This document shows, one piece after another, positions 31,893-40,988 of a DNA stretch of 64,000 bases. The translations under genes were made by a program, and so were the position numbers. The notes below the pieces were generated by a model that did not search any database, was not told the DNA's origin, and was given only the letters and a program-made list of their open reading frames with translations. The DNA is from Bacillota bacterium (lineage in GTDB: Bacteria > Bacillota_I > Bacilli_A > Acholeplasmatales > UBA5453): assembly GCA_023436805.1 (NCBI GenBank), contig JAEZHT010000078.1:40113-104112 (forward strand), read 5' to 3'. Position 1 is the stretch's first letter. Each line of letters begins with the position of its first letter.

Positions 31893-33407
31893 ATGAAAAA
31901 AATACTCTCCTTATTATTGTTAGTATTGATCCTCACGGGTTGCCAACCGAAAAAACAAGAGTTTAATTTAGCAGAAATCAACCCTCAAAATGACACATAT
32001 TACCAACTATTCGTACGCTCATTCGCTGACAGCGATGGCGATGGTGTTGGTGATATCAACGGCATCACTGAAAATCTCGATTATTTAGAAGATTTGGGCA
32101 TCACTGGCATTTGGTTGATGCCAATCAACCCTTCACCAAGCTATCATGGGTATAGCATTACAGATTATTATGACATTGACCCTGAATATGGCACACTTGA
32201 AGATTTCCAAAACTTGATCGATACAGCCCATGAAAAAGGCATTACCATCATGATCGATTTGGTCATCAACCATACATCAGATCAACACCCATGGTATGTG
32301 GATGCGAGAAGTTCAAATAGCAGCCCATATCGTGATTATTACATTTGGCAAGGTTCAACCGCATTCTCCTCTTTCGTTGGTGGTATGGTGGACTTAAACC
32401 TTGAAAATGAAGGGGTCAAAACAGAAATTAAAAACATCTTCGATTTTTACTTAGAAATGGGTGTTAGAGGGTTTAGACTCGACGCAGCGAAGCATTTCTT
32501 CCAAAAACCAGGTGTTTCCGCAGTCACATTGAAAAATACATTCTTCTTATTAGAAATGAATGCTTATATTAAAGAAACTTATCCAGATTCATTCATTACC
32601 GCTGAAGTATGGGAAACCAACCATGAGTTCAATGTGGATTACTTCATTGGTACCGACTCCATCTTGGATTTCACCATCGCAAGTATCATTCAAAACCGCA
32701 TCGGTGTGGGCACAAACACTTATCAACTCGCTTCATCGATCAAACGTGTACTCGATGATTATCGCGCAGTGAATCCAAACTTTGTCGCAAGCCCATTCAT
32801 CACTAACCATGACTTAGACCGCATCGCTTCGATGTCGGGCTTCAATGGGGCTCAAGGCTTGGAACGTATGAAGCTTGCAGCCAATGTCTTGTTGACATTA
32901 CCAGGGTCACCGTTCATTTATTATGGCGATGAAATTGGTATGAAAGGTGTCCGCTATGAAGGCACCAACATCCCAGGGTATGGTGTGGTATACGATGAAT
33001 ACCGTAGACAACCATTGTTATGGGGAAACCCAGCCATTCAAACGACGTGGTTACCAAGCGATGGATCGAATAATAATACCGCCGAAATCCCTACTCAATT
33101 GGCCAACCCAAACTCATTATTGAATCAATATAAAACCATGATTCAACTTAGAAACGCACACCCTGCATTGGCTTATGGTAATTATTTTGAACCATTTAAA
33201 GATAATCAAGGCGCACTTCAAGGCTATGTAAGATATTATCAGTATGAAGATTTAGAAGAAGCGGTTTTGATCATCCACAACTTAGCAACCACCACCAGAA
33301 TCTTAGATATTCCACATGAATCGATTATTTATGGGTCGCTTGAACTTGGTGCGTTCCAAACCGTCATTCTTAAGATTAATCCAAGTCAAATTGGAGATTA
33401 CATCTAA
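31893..33407 (+). CDS. lipoprotein alpha-amylase family (GH13) enzyme
   Basis: A surface-anchored glycoside hydrolase of 504 residues. The N-terminus MKKILSLLLLVLILTGCQ carries a lipobox (LTGC). The TIM barrel shows YYQLFVRSFADSDGDGVGDI, DLVINHTS (region I), GFRLDAAKHF with nucleophile Asp197 (II), AEVWE with Glu238 (III) and ITNHDLDR with Asp307 (IV). The pattern fits neopullulanase or cyclomaltodextrinase-like and oligo-glucosidase-like members; the exact bond is not readable. It would cut alpha-glucans outside the membrane. It is co-transcribed with rdd and the DUF1189 gene and lies under a cre-like site. Confidence 0.93.
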   Translation: MKKILSLLLLVLILTGCQPKKQEFNLAEINPQNDTYYQLFVRSFADSDGDGVGDINGITENLDYLEDLGITGIWLMPINPSPSYHGYSITDYYDIDPEYGTLEDFQNLIDTAHEKGITIMIDLVINHTSDQHPWYVDARSSNSSPYRDYYIWQGSTAFSSFVGGMVDLNLENEGVKTEIKNIFDFYLEMGVRGFRLDAAKHFFQKPGVSAVTLKNTFFLLEMNAYIKETYPDSFITAEVWETNHEFNVDYFIGTDSILDFTIASIIQNRIGVGTNTYQLASSIKRVLDDYRAVNPNFVASPFITNHDLDRIASMSGFNGAQGLERMKLAANVLLTLPGSPFIYYGDEIGMKGVRYEGTNIPGYGVVYDEYRRQPLLWGNPAIQTTWLPSDGSNNNTAEIPTQLANPNSLLNQYKTMIQLRNAHPALAYGNYFEPFKDNQGALQGYVRYYQYEDLEEAVLIIHNLATTTRILDIPHESIIYGSLELGAFQTVILKINPSQIGDYI

Positions 33408-34213
33408 TGTTTTTGGTGAAGTATTTCAAAGCGTCTTTTCAATTCAGTACGCTTTTAACCCACTCCGATGAGAAGTTTACGAAGTTATGGACGTATTTCA
33501 TCGTATTATCATTGATTGCTTTGTTTCCGATGAATTTCTTAATTCAACGACAAGAAGGCTTTCGCTTAGATTTCATTGAACAAGATTTTCTAGAATCGTC
33601 ACCCAATTGGGTGTTACCAAGCAACTGTTCGATTCAAGTCAATCGTTTGATGTGTGACAACAACACCAAAACAACGTTGACACACTTAGACATGACTTAC
33701 ATCTTTAATGGTACGAATTCGGACATCGATTTGGCTAAAAAACAATTGGTATTAACCTTTGATCGTGTCATTTATACCGATGGTAAAGGGGCTCAAATGA
33801 CGGGGTCCTATCGTGGTTTTGATGAAACATTTAATTTCAACGCATATAATTTGATGGACAGCGCTGAACAAAAAGAAGCCATGCTAGATTTTGCAAGAAA
33901 TCTTGAAGCATCCTTCAGTCGATATACCATCCTATACGCTGTTTTAACCAATACGATGGTATCCATTTTGGTACAGTTCGCATTCGTCTTGTTGTTAGGC
34001 GCAGTCTTACAACTGTTTAGGTTCGGATACCAATCCTTCCCTAACTATTTTGACGGGTTAAAGTTCATCATTCTGTCGATGGGTTTACCAAGTGTTGTTG
34101 GCTTTATTATTGGTATATTCGTACCTTCATTCGGCAGTGTATTTTACCAATTGACGATGGGGTTAACCATCATGATTGTGATGTTAAAGTATGGCAAAAC
34201 TTGCCTAAAATAA
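33407..34213 (+). CDS. DUF1189 membrane protein (MalA/YvdJ-like)
   Basis: A 268-residue membrane protein: a first membrane segment near 28-46, an outside domain (about 47-180) with two Cys (NCSIQVNRLMC), and four or so membrane segments at the C-terminus. It resembles YvdJ/MalA, small membrane proteins encoded in maltodextrin operons of Bacillus and streptococci. The TAATG overlap with the amylase gene implies coupling. Its place in this locus supports a role in maltodextrin use, but the mechanism is unknown. Confidence 0.8.
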   Translation: MFLVKYFKASFQFSTLLTHSDEKFTKLWTYFIVLSLIALFPMNFLIQRQEGFRLDFIEQDFLESSPNWVLPSNCSIQVNRLMCDNNTKTTLTHLDMTYIFNGTNSDIDLAKKQLVLTFDRVIYTDGKGAQMTGSYRGFDETFNFNAYNLMDSAEQKEAMLDFARNLEASFSRYTILYAVLTNTMVSILVQFAFVLLLGAVLQLFRFGYQSFPNYFDGLKFIILSMGLPSVVGFIIGIFVPSFGSVFYQLTMGLTIMIVMLKYGKTCLK

Positions 34214-34248
34214 AAGGGCTGTCCAAAATTGGACAACCCTTATTTTTT
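34213..34248. terminator. bidirectional terminator between the amylase operon and the pullulanase unit
   Basis: AAGGG-TGTCCA / TGGACA-CCCTT stem with single bulges, flanked by A- and T-runs; it serves both convergent units. Confidence 0.85.
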
Positions 34249-34640
34249 TACTCTGTAACGATGAGTTCAACGGTTTTTGAACCAATCCCTGGTTGGGTAC
34301 TAGATTCATTGATTTGATAAATCACATAACCGTTCGTGATGGTATTTGCTTCAAATGATGCCGCGGAATCGTATAAGTTCACACGCAAGGTTGTTTTGGT
34401 TTGACCAATACTTTCGGCGTGTTTTAAATACATTTGAGTCGCTACAGCATTCGCAATCTCCAAGAGTTGATCTTCCGTATAAGTAGAAGAATCTAAGTTG
34501 ATACCAACGGTGATTTCTCCGTAGAATACTTGTTCTTCAACCACGTCTAGACCGAGAATGGTCAGTTTCTCTTCACCACCACAAGCACTGAGTGTTAATG
34601 CACCAATAGCAACCAATAATACAAATAGTAATTTTTTCAT
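34248..34640 (-). CDS. small lipoprotein of unknown function
   Basis: A 130-residue lipoprotein (lipobox LSAC at about 17-20, then GGEEKLTI). The mature part has repeated short beta segments and ends VELIVTE. I do not recognise the family. Its GGAGGT ribosome binding site lies in the end of the pullulanase gene two bases away, so it is the second gene of that unit. A role in glucan binding or in enzyme tethering would fit the context but is only inferred. Confidence 0.8.
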   Translation of the reverse strand: MKKLLFVLLVAIGALTLSACGGEEKLTILGLDVVEEQVFYGEITVGINLDSSTYTEDQLLEIANAVATQMYLKHAESIGQTKTTLRVNLYDSAASFEANTITNGYVIYQINESSTQPGIGSKTVELIVTE

Positions 34641-34641
34641 A

Positions 34642-37563
34642 TTAGTTACCTCCTTGGTTCAATTGCACATCGAATGAACCACCAGTGACTTGTAAAATAT
34701 AGTGATAATAAGTGACTTTTCCAAAGGATTCCTTGACAGATACCGTGACAGCGTAGAAGCCTGGAACGTTGGTATCATGCATGTTGGAATAGTGGATTTC
34801 AGCCGTTGAATCATGTACTGTGATGTTAGAAGCAGGGTTGAAGTTTTTACCTTTACCGACTTTAACCAATTCATTTTTAACTGTGATTGGTTCTGTCACT
34901 TCGACTAAAACCATCGACACGTTGGCAGGTACGAATACGATACCACTGACGGTATCCAAACCATTTGGATTGGATGCTTCTAGGTTGGTTAGGATGCGGT
35001 AGGTCTTGCCTGCAGTTAAGGTGACTTGAGTTAAACCACCGGATGCTTTTTGACTGTGAATGACCACAATTTCAGGTTGGGTAGCTGTACCTTCAATCTT
35101 AAATGCGATGGCTTTGTTACCTTGATCGGTTGGCAAGAAGCTGACTCTCGCATTGATTTCATCTGCAGAAGTCATTCTGAACTGACTGTAATCTTTACGG
35201 ATTTGAATCAAATCTTTATAATATTCGAATACTTCTCGATAGGTGTGTTTACGATCCCAACGCAATTGGTTCACGGAATCTGGGGATTCATAGGAGTTGT
35301 GGTCGTAGCCACCACCTTGAAGTGGTTTAGAACGCATAAATTCTACCCCAGCATGGAGGAATGGTACCCCTTGGCTGGTTAGGATAATGGCGTTCGATTG
35401 AACTTGTAATAATTCTGCGTTTGATACGGAGACATTGGTTAATCTCAATTTATCAAACAAGGTGTTGTTATCATGAGCGGAGACATAGTTGATGGTCTTC
35501 GCTGGGTCTAAATGCCACGCATTGATGTTGTGTTTGTTAGATGCGATACCACCTAAAATACCATATTTGATACCGTTAATTGTACCATCGTCGGTACGAC
35601 CTTGAACCCATCCACCTTCAGCGGCGTTGAATACAGAGCCCTTAACAGCGTCTCTAATGACATCACTAAATGCGCCAACGCCATCGATGTTTCTGAGTTG
35701 TTCTTTACCCGCTTGTTTATTGGCAGGTAGTGGTGAAGTACCACCCATCCATGGTTCACCATAAATGATGATGGTTGGGTCGATTTCATGTAACATATCG
35801 GAAATTTGATTCATCGTTTCAACATCGTGTAAAGCCATGAGGTCAAAACGGAAACCAGACAAGTTGTATTCGGTTGCCCAGAATTTCAAGGAATCAAGCA
35901 TAAACTTGCGGGTCATACTGCGTTCAGAAGCCGTTTCATTACCAGTACCAGAACCATTGGCGAATCCACCAGTTGAGTTTAATCTATGGTAATATCCCGG
36001 CATGATGCGGTGGAAGTTAGAAGTTTCAGATTCACCTGTGTGGTTATACACCACGTCCATGATGACTCTAATGTCTTTATTATGAATGGCTTGAACAGCG
36101 GTTTTGAATTCGGTGATACGATTCGCACCATCGAATGGATTGGTAGAATAAGAACCTTCGAGGGTATTGAAATGGTAAGGCATATAACCCCAGTTGAAGG
36201 TATTGGTATAACGTGGGTTGGTAGCGACTTGGATTTCATCGACATAACCAAAGTCAAAGATTGGTAATAATTGAACAGCGTTGATACCGAGTTCAGCCAT
36301 ATGGTCTAGCCCAGTGGTAACTGTAACACCTTTAGAAGTGTAACGTGTACCGGATTGTGCCATGCCTAAGAATTTACCAGCCCATGCCGGGTTACCACCC
36401 CACGAACTGTGGGTAGTTAAGTCTCTCACATGAAGTTCCCATACGATATAATCGGTTGGGTTGGTCACGTTGTTTGGTCTTTCACCATAAGACCATCCGC
36501 TTGGATTGACGGTGGAGAAATCCACGACTAAACCACGACGTCCATTGGCACCAGTGGAATAGGCATATGGGTCAGTAACTTCATTGGTAATGCCATTATT
36601 TGTCACTGAGAAAGTATAATATTTACCATTGAGATTGCCTGGTACTACCGCTTCCCACGCGCCATTTTCAATCTTTTCTAAATCGATCGTTTGATATGGG
36701 GTCAATTCATCGTTTTGATTACCTGAATTGTCATAGTTTGGATGATTTTGGTTGTATAGATTGACAGAAACCGCAGAAGAAAGTGGCGCCCATAATCTAA
36801 ATACGGTATTACCGCCAACAAAGGTAACCCCTAAGTCACCATCGTATGTATACGCGCTTTCGAAGGCAGGCGTATCATATAAACTCGCGATGGAAACCAC
36901 TTGAGAAGAAACGATATCTCCAGGGAATGTTACTGACAATGTGTATTGTTTGGAAATGTTGACATTTGGCACATTGATGGTCAAGTCTTTGGTGGTTGGT
37001 ACACCTGAAGCAACGATCGTATCGTTTTCATATACTTGATAGCTTTCTGCCATATGTGTCAGTGTAGCTTTTACTTGATTGCTGACGTTAAAAGCAGCAG
37101 TCAAAATCCTTGGACGATAGTCAGGAATATTGTTGTCTAAATCGGCTTGTGAAGTACCGAAAACAATAGAACCTTGAACGAAATAAGCATGTGCAACGCC
37201 ATCGATGATTTCTGCTTTAGTCAGATCGATGAAACGGTCACCACCTGGTTCACGAATTGCTGTATCCCAGTCTTTTCTATCTTTTAAAATGATTCCTACA
37301 ACTGTAGATCCAACAAATTGTGTCGTTAAATCTACTTCATAGTAAACACCGTATTCATCAACTTTACTAGCATCAAACTCAATGTCTATGCCACCTTTTG
37401 ATACTGGTTGATAATCCCACATGTGGAATACATGACCAGTATAAATTCCATCATAACGGAAGTAGTGAACCACCAATTTGGTTGGTGCGCCATTCGCATT
37501 TACAATGGCATGAAATCCTAATGATGAAAATAATACGACTAAGAGTAATAATATTTTTTTCAT
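34642..37563 (-). CDS. pulA: secreted type I pullulanase
   Basis: Cuts alpha-1,6 links in pullulan, amylopectin and limit dextrins. The 973-residue protein has a signal peptide (cleavage near ANANG, about 24), a CBM41-like starch-binding domain (about 28-140), a linker beta domain, a CBM48-like module (about 240-340, with FRLWAPLSSAVSVNL) and a GH13_14 barrel. The type I signature is FNWGYMP (456-462), a variant of YNWGYDP. Catalytic residues fit Asp574 (GFRFDLMALHD), Glu603 (IYGEPW) and Asp698 (SAHDNN). No anchor is seen; the downstream lipoprotein might serve. Divergent from the mal operon. Confidence 0.93.
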   Translation of the reverse strand: MKKILLLLVVLFSSLGFHAIVNANGAPTKLVVHYFRYDGIYTGHVFHMWDYQPVSKGGIDIEFDASKVDEYGVYYEVDLTTQFVGSTVVGIILKDRKDWDTAIREPGGDRFIDLTKAEIIDGVAHAYFVQGSIVFGTSQADLDNNIPDYRPRILTAAFNVSNQVKATLTHMAESYQVYENDTIVASGVPTTKDLTINVPNVNISKQYTLSVTFPGDIVSSQVVSIASLYDTPAFESAYTYDGDLGVTFVGGNTVFRLWAPLSSAVSVNLYNQNHPNYDNSGNQNDELTPYQTIDLEKIENGAWEAVVPGNLNGKYYTFSVTNNGITNEVTDPYAYSTGANGRRGLVVDFSTVNPSGWSYGERPNNVTNPTDYIVWELHVRDLTTHSSWGGNPAWAGKFLGMAQSGTRYTSKGVTVTTGLDHMAELGINAVQLLPIFDFGYVDEIQVATNPRYTNTFNWGYMPYHFNTLEGSYSTNPFDGANRITEFKTAVQAIHNKDIRVIMDVVYNHTGESETSNFHRIMPGYYHRLNSTGGFANGSGTGNETASERSMTRKFMLDSLKFWATEYNLSGFRFDLMALHDVETMNQISDMLHEIDPTIIIYGEPWMGGTSPLPANKQAGKEQLRNIDGVGAFSDVIRDAVKGSVFNAAEGGWVQGRTDDGTINGIKYGILGGIASNKHNINAWHLDPAKTINYVSAHDNNTLFDKLRLTNVSVSNAELLQVQSNAIILTSQGVPFLHAGVEFMRSKPLQGGGYDHNSYESPDSVNQLRWDRKHTYREVFEYYKDLIQIRKDYSQFRMTSADEINARVSFLPTDQGNKAIAFKIEGTATQPEIVVIHSQKASGGLTQVTLTAGKTYRILTNLEASNPNGLDTVSGIVFVPANVSMVLVEVTEPITVKNELVKVGKGKNFNPASNITVHDSTAEIHYSNMHDTNVPGFYAVTVSVKESFGKVTYYHYILQVTGGSFDVQLNQGGN

Positions 37564-37749
37564 TGAAACACCTCTTTCATAAACACTATATCATGCTATT
37601 TGAAAATGATTATGAAAAAATGATAGCGTTTGCAAGAAGAAACCGTTTGCACATTGTCATATACGCTAAAGCGTTTACATTCTTTCGCGCGTTATGATAT
37701 GATTACGAGTAGAAGGATGGAAACATTCTCAAAACATTAGGAGGAAAAA
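37564..37749. promoter_or_regulatory. divergent control region of pulA and the mal operon with three cre-like operators
   Basis: Three sites match TGWAARCGYTWNCW: 37621-37634 (13 of 14, TGATAGCGTTTGCA), 37638-37651 (12 of 14) and 37666-37679 (12 of 14, core AAAGCGTTTACA). The third overlaps the -35 TTTACA (37674-37679) of the mal promoter, whose -10 is TATGAT (37698-37703), 18-bp spacer. On the other strand pulA has an extended -10 TGATATAGT (37593-37585). The sites fit CcpA or a local LacI-family maltose repressor; no regulator gene lies nearby. Confidence 0.78.
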
Positions 37750-39555
37750 ATGAAGAAAGTATTAACGGCTTTAGTTTTATTCGTCACAGCTTTCACGCTT
37801 TTTGGTCTGAAGACTCAAGCAGCTGGAACGGGTAATTTAGTTGTTCACTTCAAAGCTTGGGACGTCAACTATGACTACAGTTTACTTGGTAGCCACGGTT
37901 GGAATGGTACAACAGGCAAATTAAAAGATGGCGTTGACAGTTTCGGTGCTTATTGGAATTTCGATAACATCGCTATTCCTGACACACCAGCAGACATGGG
38001 CTTCATCGCAGTTGAATGGACAACTGGTACTGGTCCAAACTGGGATAAGAAGTTAACAGGAGACGTCATGATTTCAACCAGCGTGTTGCAAGATGGCAAA
38101 ACAACACACGTATATGTATTCCAAGGGACAAATGCACAAGCATTCGCAGCTGACCCTGACAAAGTTAACGTTTTAGTGGTTTATTATGACCCTGCAAACG
38201 CATATGAAGAAACCATTGGTGTTCACCACTGGGGTATGACCGTTGCTGACCCAGCATGGGCATCACCTAAACCTTTTGGTACAGCTGGTAAAGCATTATC
38301 TGGTTATGATGTTAAAGGTATCATTTTAGCTGGTCTAGAATCATGGGCAGGGTTACTTGTTTATGCAGGATCTGACGCAACTAAGAAGACTGGCGATATC
38401 AACCCTGCAGCTGAAACTCCAGTAGGACAAGCTGATGTTGTTTATGTTGTTAATGCTGGCGATGCTAAGACAGACAACACCAACGTATTCAGAGATTATG
38501 AAGATTTCGCAAACGAAGCATTCAGCTTCAAATTAAAACCATTTACCGCTGAAGGTATGACTGGTACATTCGCACAAAACCCAACAGATATTTATGTTGA
38601 AACTTCTGCACCGATCACTTCACCATACCCAACAGCAGTAGATAAAGATGCAGCAAGAGCACAAATCGAAAGCTGGTTCACAGTTAAAGAAAAGACTGGT
38701 GCAACTACTTACGGTCCAGCGTTAGAAATCGAACGCGTTGACTTCGCTTTATCTGCAACTACATTAAATACATTCGTCGTTGTATTGAAAGACTCCAATA
38801 AGTTGGACAATACAAAAGAATATGAAGTTTTCTTTGATTTAGGATACCCAGAAGAAGCACTTCCAGCAGCTAAGAATGTTGAAGTAACATTGAAATTAAC
38901 TGCGCCAGCGAATACACCAAATGACGCCGTATTAAGCGTTGCTGGGGGATTCAATGAGTGGACTCCAGGTGCTACTGGTTATACAGCGACAAAAGTTGGC
39001 AACGTTTACACTGTTACATTCGAAGTAAGCGTACAAGACGCTTGGACCGTATTAGATTACAAGTGGACAAGAGGCGCGTGGGCAAATGAAGAATTTGTCG
39101 CAAGTAACCGTTCATTAGTCATTCCAAACAATGTTGACGAAATCGTATTCGAAGACACTGTTGAAGCTTGGGCTGACATCAACGCACCACAAAACAAGTA
39201 TGCTGCACCAGTAAGATCCGCTCAACAAAACTTAAGCGCATCAATGGTATTAGTCATGGATACTGCTGCTCCAGAATTAACTTTCATTTCTCCAGCAGGT
39301 ATCGTAGGCAAACCAGCAGCTGAAAGAATCATCGAAGTAGAATGGGGCAAACCATTCGACCAAAACTTATTCCCTGGCTATAGAGTTATTGACGACAGAG
39401 ATGGCGACATAACACCGCTAGTATTCGTGCCAAAAGGCGAATTCTCTAAGATCGATACTTCTAAAGAAGGCGATTATACCATCATGCTACAAGTTGAAGA
39501 TAAATGGGGTAACGTTACTCAACAAACATTCATCTTCAGAGTAGTGAAGAAATAA
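37750..39555 (+). CDS. secreted starch-binding protein without catalytic domain
   Basis: First gene of the mal operon, 601 residues. After a signal peptide (cleavage near TQAAG, about 25) come two CBM41/PUD-like domains (about 27-130, with LVVHFKAWD and GWNGTTG; about 138-255, with VLVVYYDP and HHWGM), a middle strand-rich domain (about 260-370), a CBM20/26-like domain (about 377-470, with GGFNEWTPG and YKWTRGAW), and a C-terminal DUF5011/Ig-like domain (about 504-600, with DRDGDITP and KEGDYTI). No glycosidase motif exists. A role as surface glucan capture protein for MalEFG is inferred; the absence of a lipobox or anchor is notable. Confidence 0.82.
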   Translation: MKKVLTALVLFVTAFTLFGLKTQAAGTGNLVVHFKAWDVNYDYSLLGSHGWNGTTGKLKDGVDSFGAYWNFDNIAIPDTPADMGFIAVEWTTGTGPNWDKKLTGDVMISTSVLQDGKTTHVYVFQGTNAQAFAADPDKVNVLVVYYDPANAYEETIGVHHWGMTVADPAWASPKPFGTAGKALSGYDVKGIILAGLESWAGLLVYAGSDATKKTGDINPAAETPVGQADVVYVVNAGDAKTDNTNVFRDYEDFANEAFSFKLKPFTAEGMTGTFAQNPTDIYVETSAPITSPYPTAVDKDAARAQIESWFTVKEKTGATTYGPALEIERVDFALSATTLNTFVVVLKDSNKLDNTKEYEVFFDLGYPEEALPAAKNVEVTLKLTAPANTPNDAVLSVAGGFNEWTPGATGYTATKVGNVYTVTFEVSVQDAWTVLDYKWTRGAWANEEFVASNRSLVIPNNVDEIVFEDTVEAWADINAPQNKYAAPVRSAQQNLSASMVLVMDTAAPELTFISPAGIVGKPAAERIIEVEWGKPFDQNLFPGYRVIDDRDGDITPLVFVPKGEFSKIDTSKEGDYTIMLQVEDKWGNVTQQTFIFRVVKK

Positions 39556-39569
39556 GGAGGCCATAACAT

Positions 39570-40913
39570 ATGAAAAAATTATTAGTATTAGTATTTGTGC
39601 TTCTATCCGTTCTCACACTCGCAGCATGTGGAGACAAAACAAAGAATAATGGCGCAGTTGTCGACTTCGGTGACATCTTCGTAAGAAAAACCACAATCCG
39701 TGTTTGGATTGACGATGAAGAAGGCGAATACATGGAAGCAGTCATCGCTGAATTCAATAAAGTTCATCCAAATATCGTTGTTGAACACCAACACATGGGT
39801 GCCGTAGATGCTCGTGAAAGACTAAAAACATTCGGTCCTTCCGGTAACGGTGCTGACGTATTCCAATTCCCGCATGACCACTTAGCACAAGCGGTTCTTG
39901 AAGACTTAGTATTCGCATTACCTACAGCAACTAAGACTTTATTAGAAACCAGAGCGCACCAATTAGGTTTGGATATCGCTACATTGTTCTATGATGAAAA
40001 TTCAAAATCATTTGACCCATCTTCACCAAACGCAGTAGAAAGACTATATGCAGTGCCAATGTCCATTGAATCTGTTGGTCTATTCTATAACAAAGACTTA
40101 GTCGCTACTCCAGCAACTACTATGGAAGAAATCGTTACTGCTGCACAAGCTTGGAACGCTGTTCTAGTGGATGACGGTTCCGGTCAAACAAGAGCTCAAA
40201 AAGGTTTATATTATCTAAACACATCCAGCCACTGGGCAGACTCATACTTCATGCAAGGATTCTACTCCGCATTTAACTTTACACCATTCGGACCAACCCT
40301 TGACAACCCTAACCAAGTTGGATTTGCTAATGCTGTAAACGCGTTAACTTATTTCCAAAACACTTTAAGACCTATCACAACTGGTACTGGTGGACACAAC
40401 TCCGTTACTGGTAGTGCAAACTTTGAAGCCGGTTTAGTTCCATACATCATCGCGGGTCCTTGGAACCACGAAGGTTATGAAAATGCAGGCGTAAACTATG
40501 GTGTTGCACAAATGCCTACCATCAATGGTCAACCTATGAAGACTTTCGCAGGTGCTATGATGGCCGCTGTTTACAAGTATTCAGAAAATAAAGAAGCTGC
40601 AATCAAGTTCGTTGAATTCTTGAACTCTGACGTTGCAATGGAATTACAATATGAATACAAGATTAAACTTCCTGCATTAAAGACTGACTTACTTTCTGGC
40701 ATCGAAGGCGTTGCTGACGATGAAAAGTTAATGGCTATGGCTGTTCAACTTCAAACTTCAGTACCAATGCCAACCATCCCACAAGTTACTTACTATTGGG
40801 GTCCAGGTGAAACAATGCTTCAAGCTATTTGGAACAACAACGTCGTTCCTCTAACTGCAGCACAACAAGCTGAACAATCCTATCAAGTATTGGCCGGCTT
40901 ATCAGCAAACTAA
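39570..40913 (+). CDS. malE: maltodextrin ABC transporter, substrate-binding lipoprotein
   Basis: Binds maltodextrins outside the membrane and delivers them to MalFG. The 447-residue protein has a lipobox LAAC (about 17-20) and the family-1 solute-binding pattern: TIRVWIDDEEGEYMEAVIAEFNK near 50, DVFQFPHDHLAQAVLEDLV near 90, and YAVPMSIESVGLFYNKDLV near 155, close to MalE/GanX-type binding proteins; GPWNHEGYE near 295 supplies the usual aromatic subsite. It lies between the starch-binding protein and malF with a strong GGAGG site. Confidence 0.92.
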   Translation: MKKLLVLVFVLLSVLTLAACGDKTKNNGAVVDFGDIFVRKTTIRVWIDDEEGEYMEAVIAEFNKVHPNIVVEHQHMGAVDARERLKTFGPSGNGADVFQFPHDHLAQAVLEDLVFALPTATKTLLETRAHQLGLDIATLFYDENSKSFDPSSPNAVERLYAVPMSIESVGLFYNKDLVATPATTMEEIVTAAQAWNAVLVDDGSGQTRAQKGLYYLNTSSHWADSYFMQGFYSAFNFTPFGPTLDNPNQVGFANAVNALTYFQNTLRPITTGTGGHNSVTGSANFEAGLVPYIIAGPWNHEGYENAGVNYGVAQMPTINGQPMKTFAGAMMAAVYKYSENKEAAIKFVEFLNSDVAMELQYEYKIKLPALKTDLLSGIEGVADDEKLMAMAVQLQTSVPMPTIPQVTYYWGPGETMLQAIWNNNVVPLTAAQQAEQSYQVLAGLSAN

Positions 40914-40933
40914 TTTAAAGATCTAATTAATCG

Positions 40934-40962
40934 ATGAAGGCGGCAATTTTTGCCGCCCTCAT
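40934..40962 (+). promoter_or_regulatory. intercistronic hairpin between malE and malF
   Basis: GGCGGCAA / TTGCCGCC (40939-40946 / 40950-40957) extended by ATGA / TCAT across one mismatch. No T-run follows, so it is more likely an mRNA-stabilising or processing hairpin that sets a higher malE yield than malFG. Confidence 0.7.
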
Positions 40963-40988
40963 TTGATTATTTTATAGCGGAGGCACAA

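Noticed and set aside
40950..40988. Upstream start for malF
   Set aside because: It falls inside the malE-malF hairpin; the ATG at 40989 has a proper GGAGG site and begins with a membrane segment.
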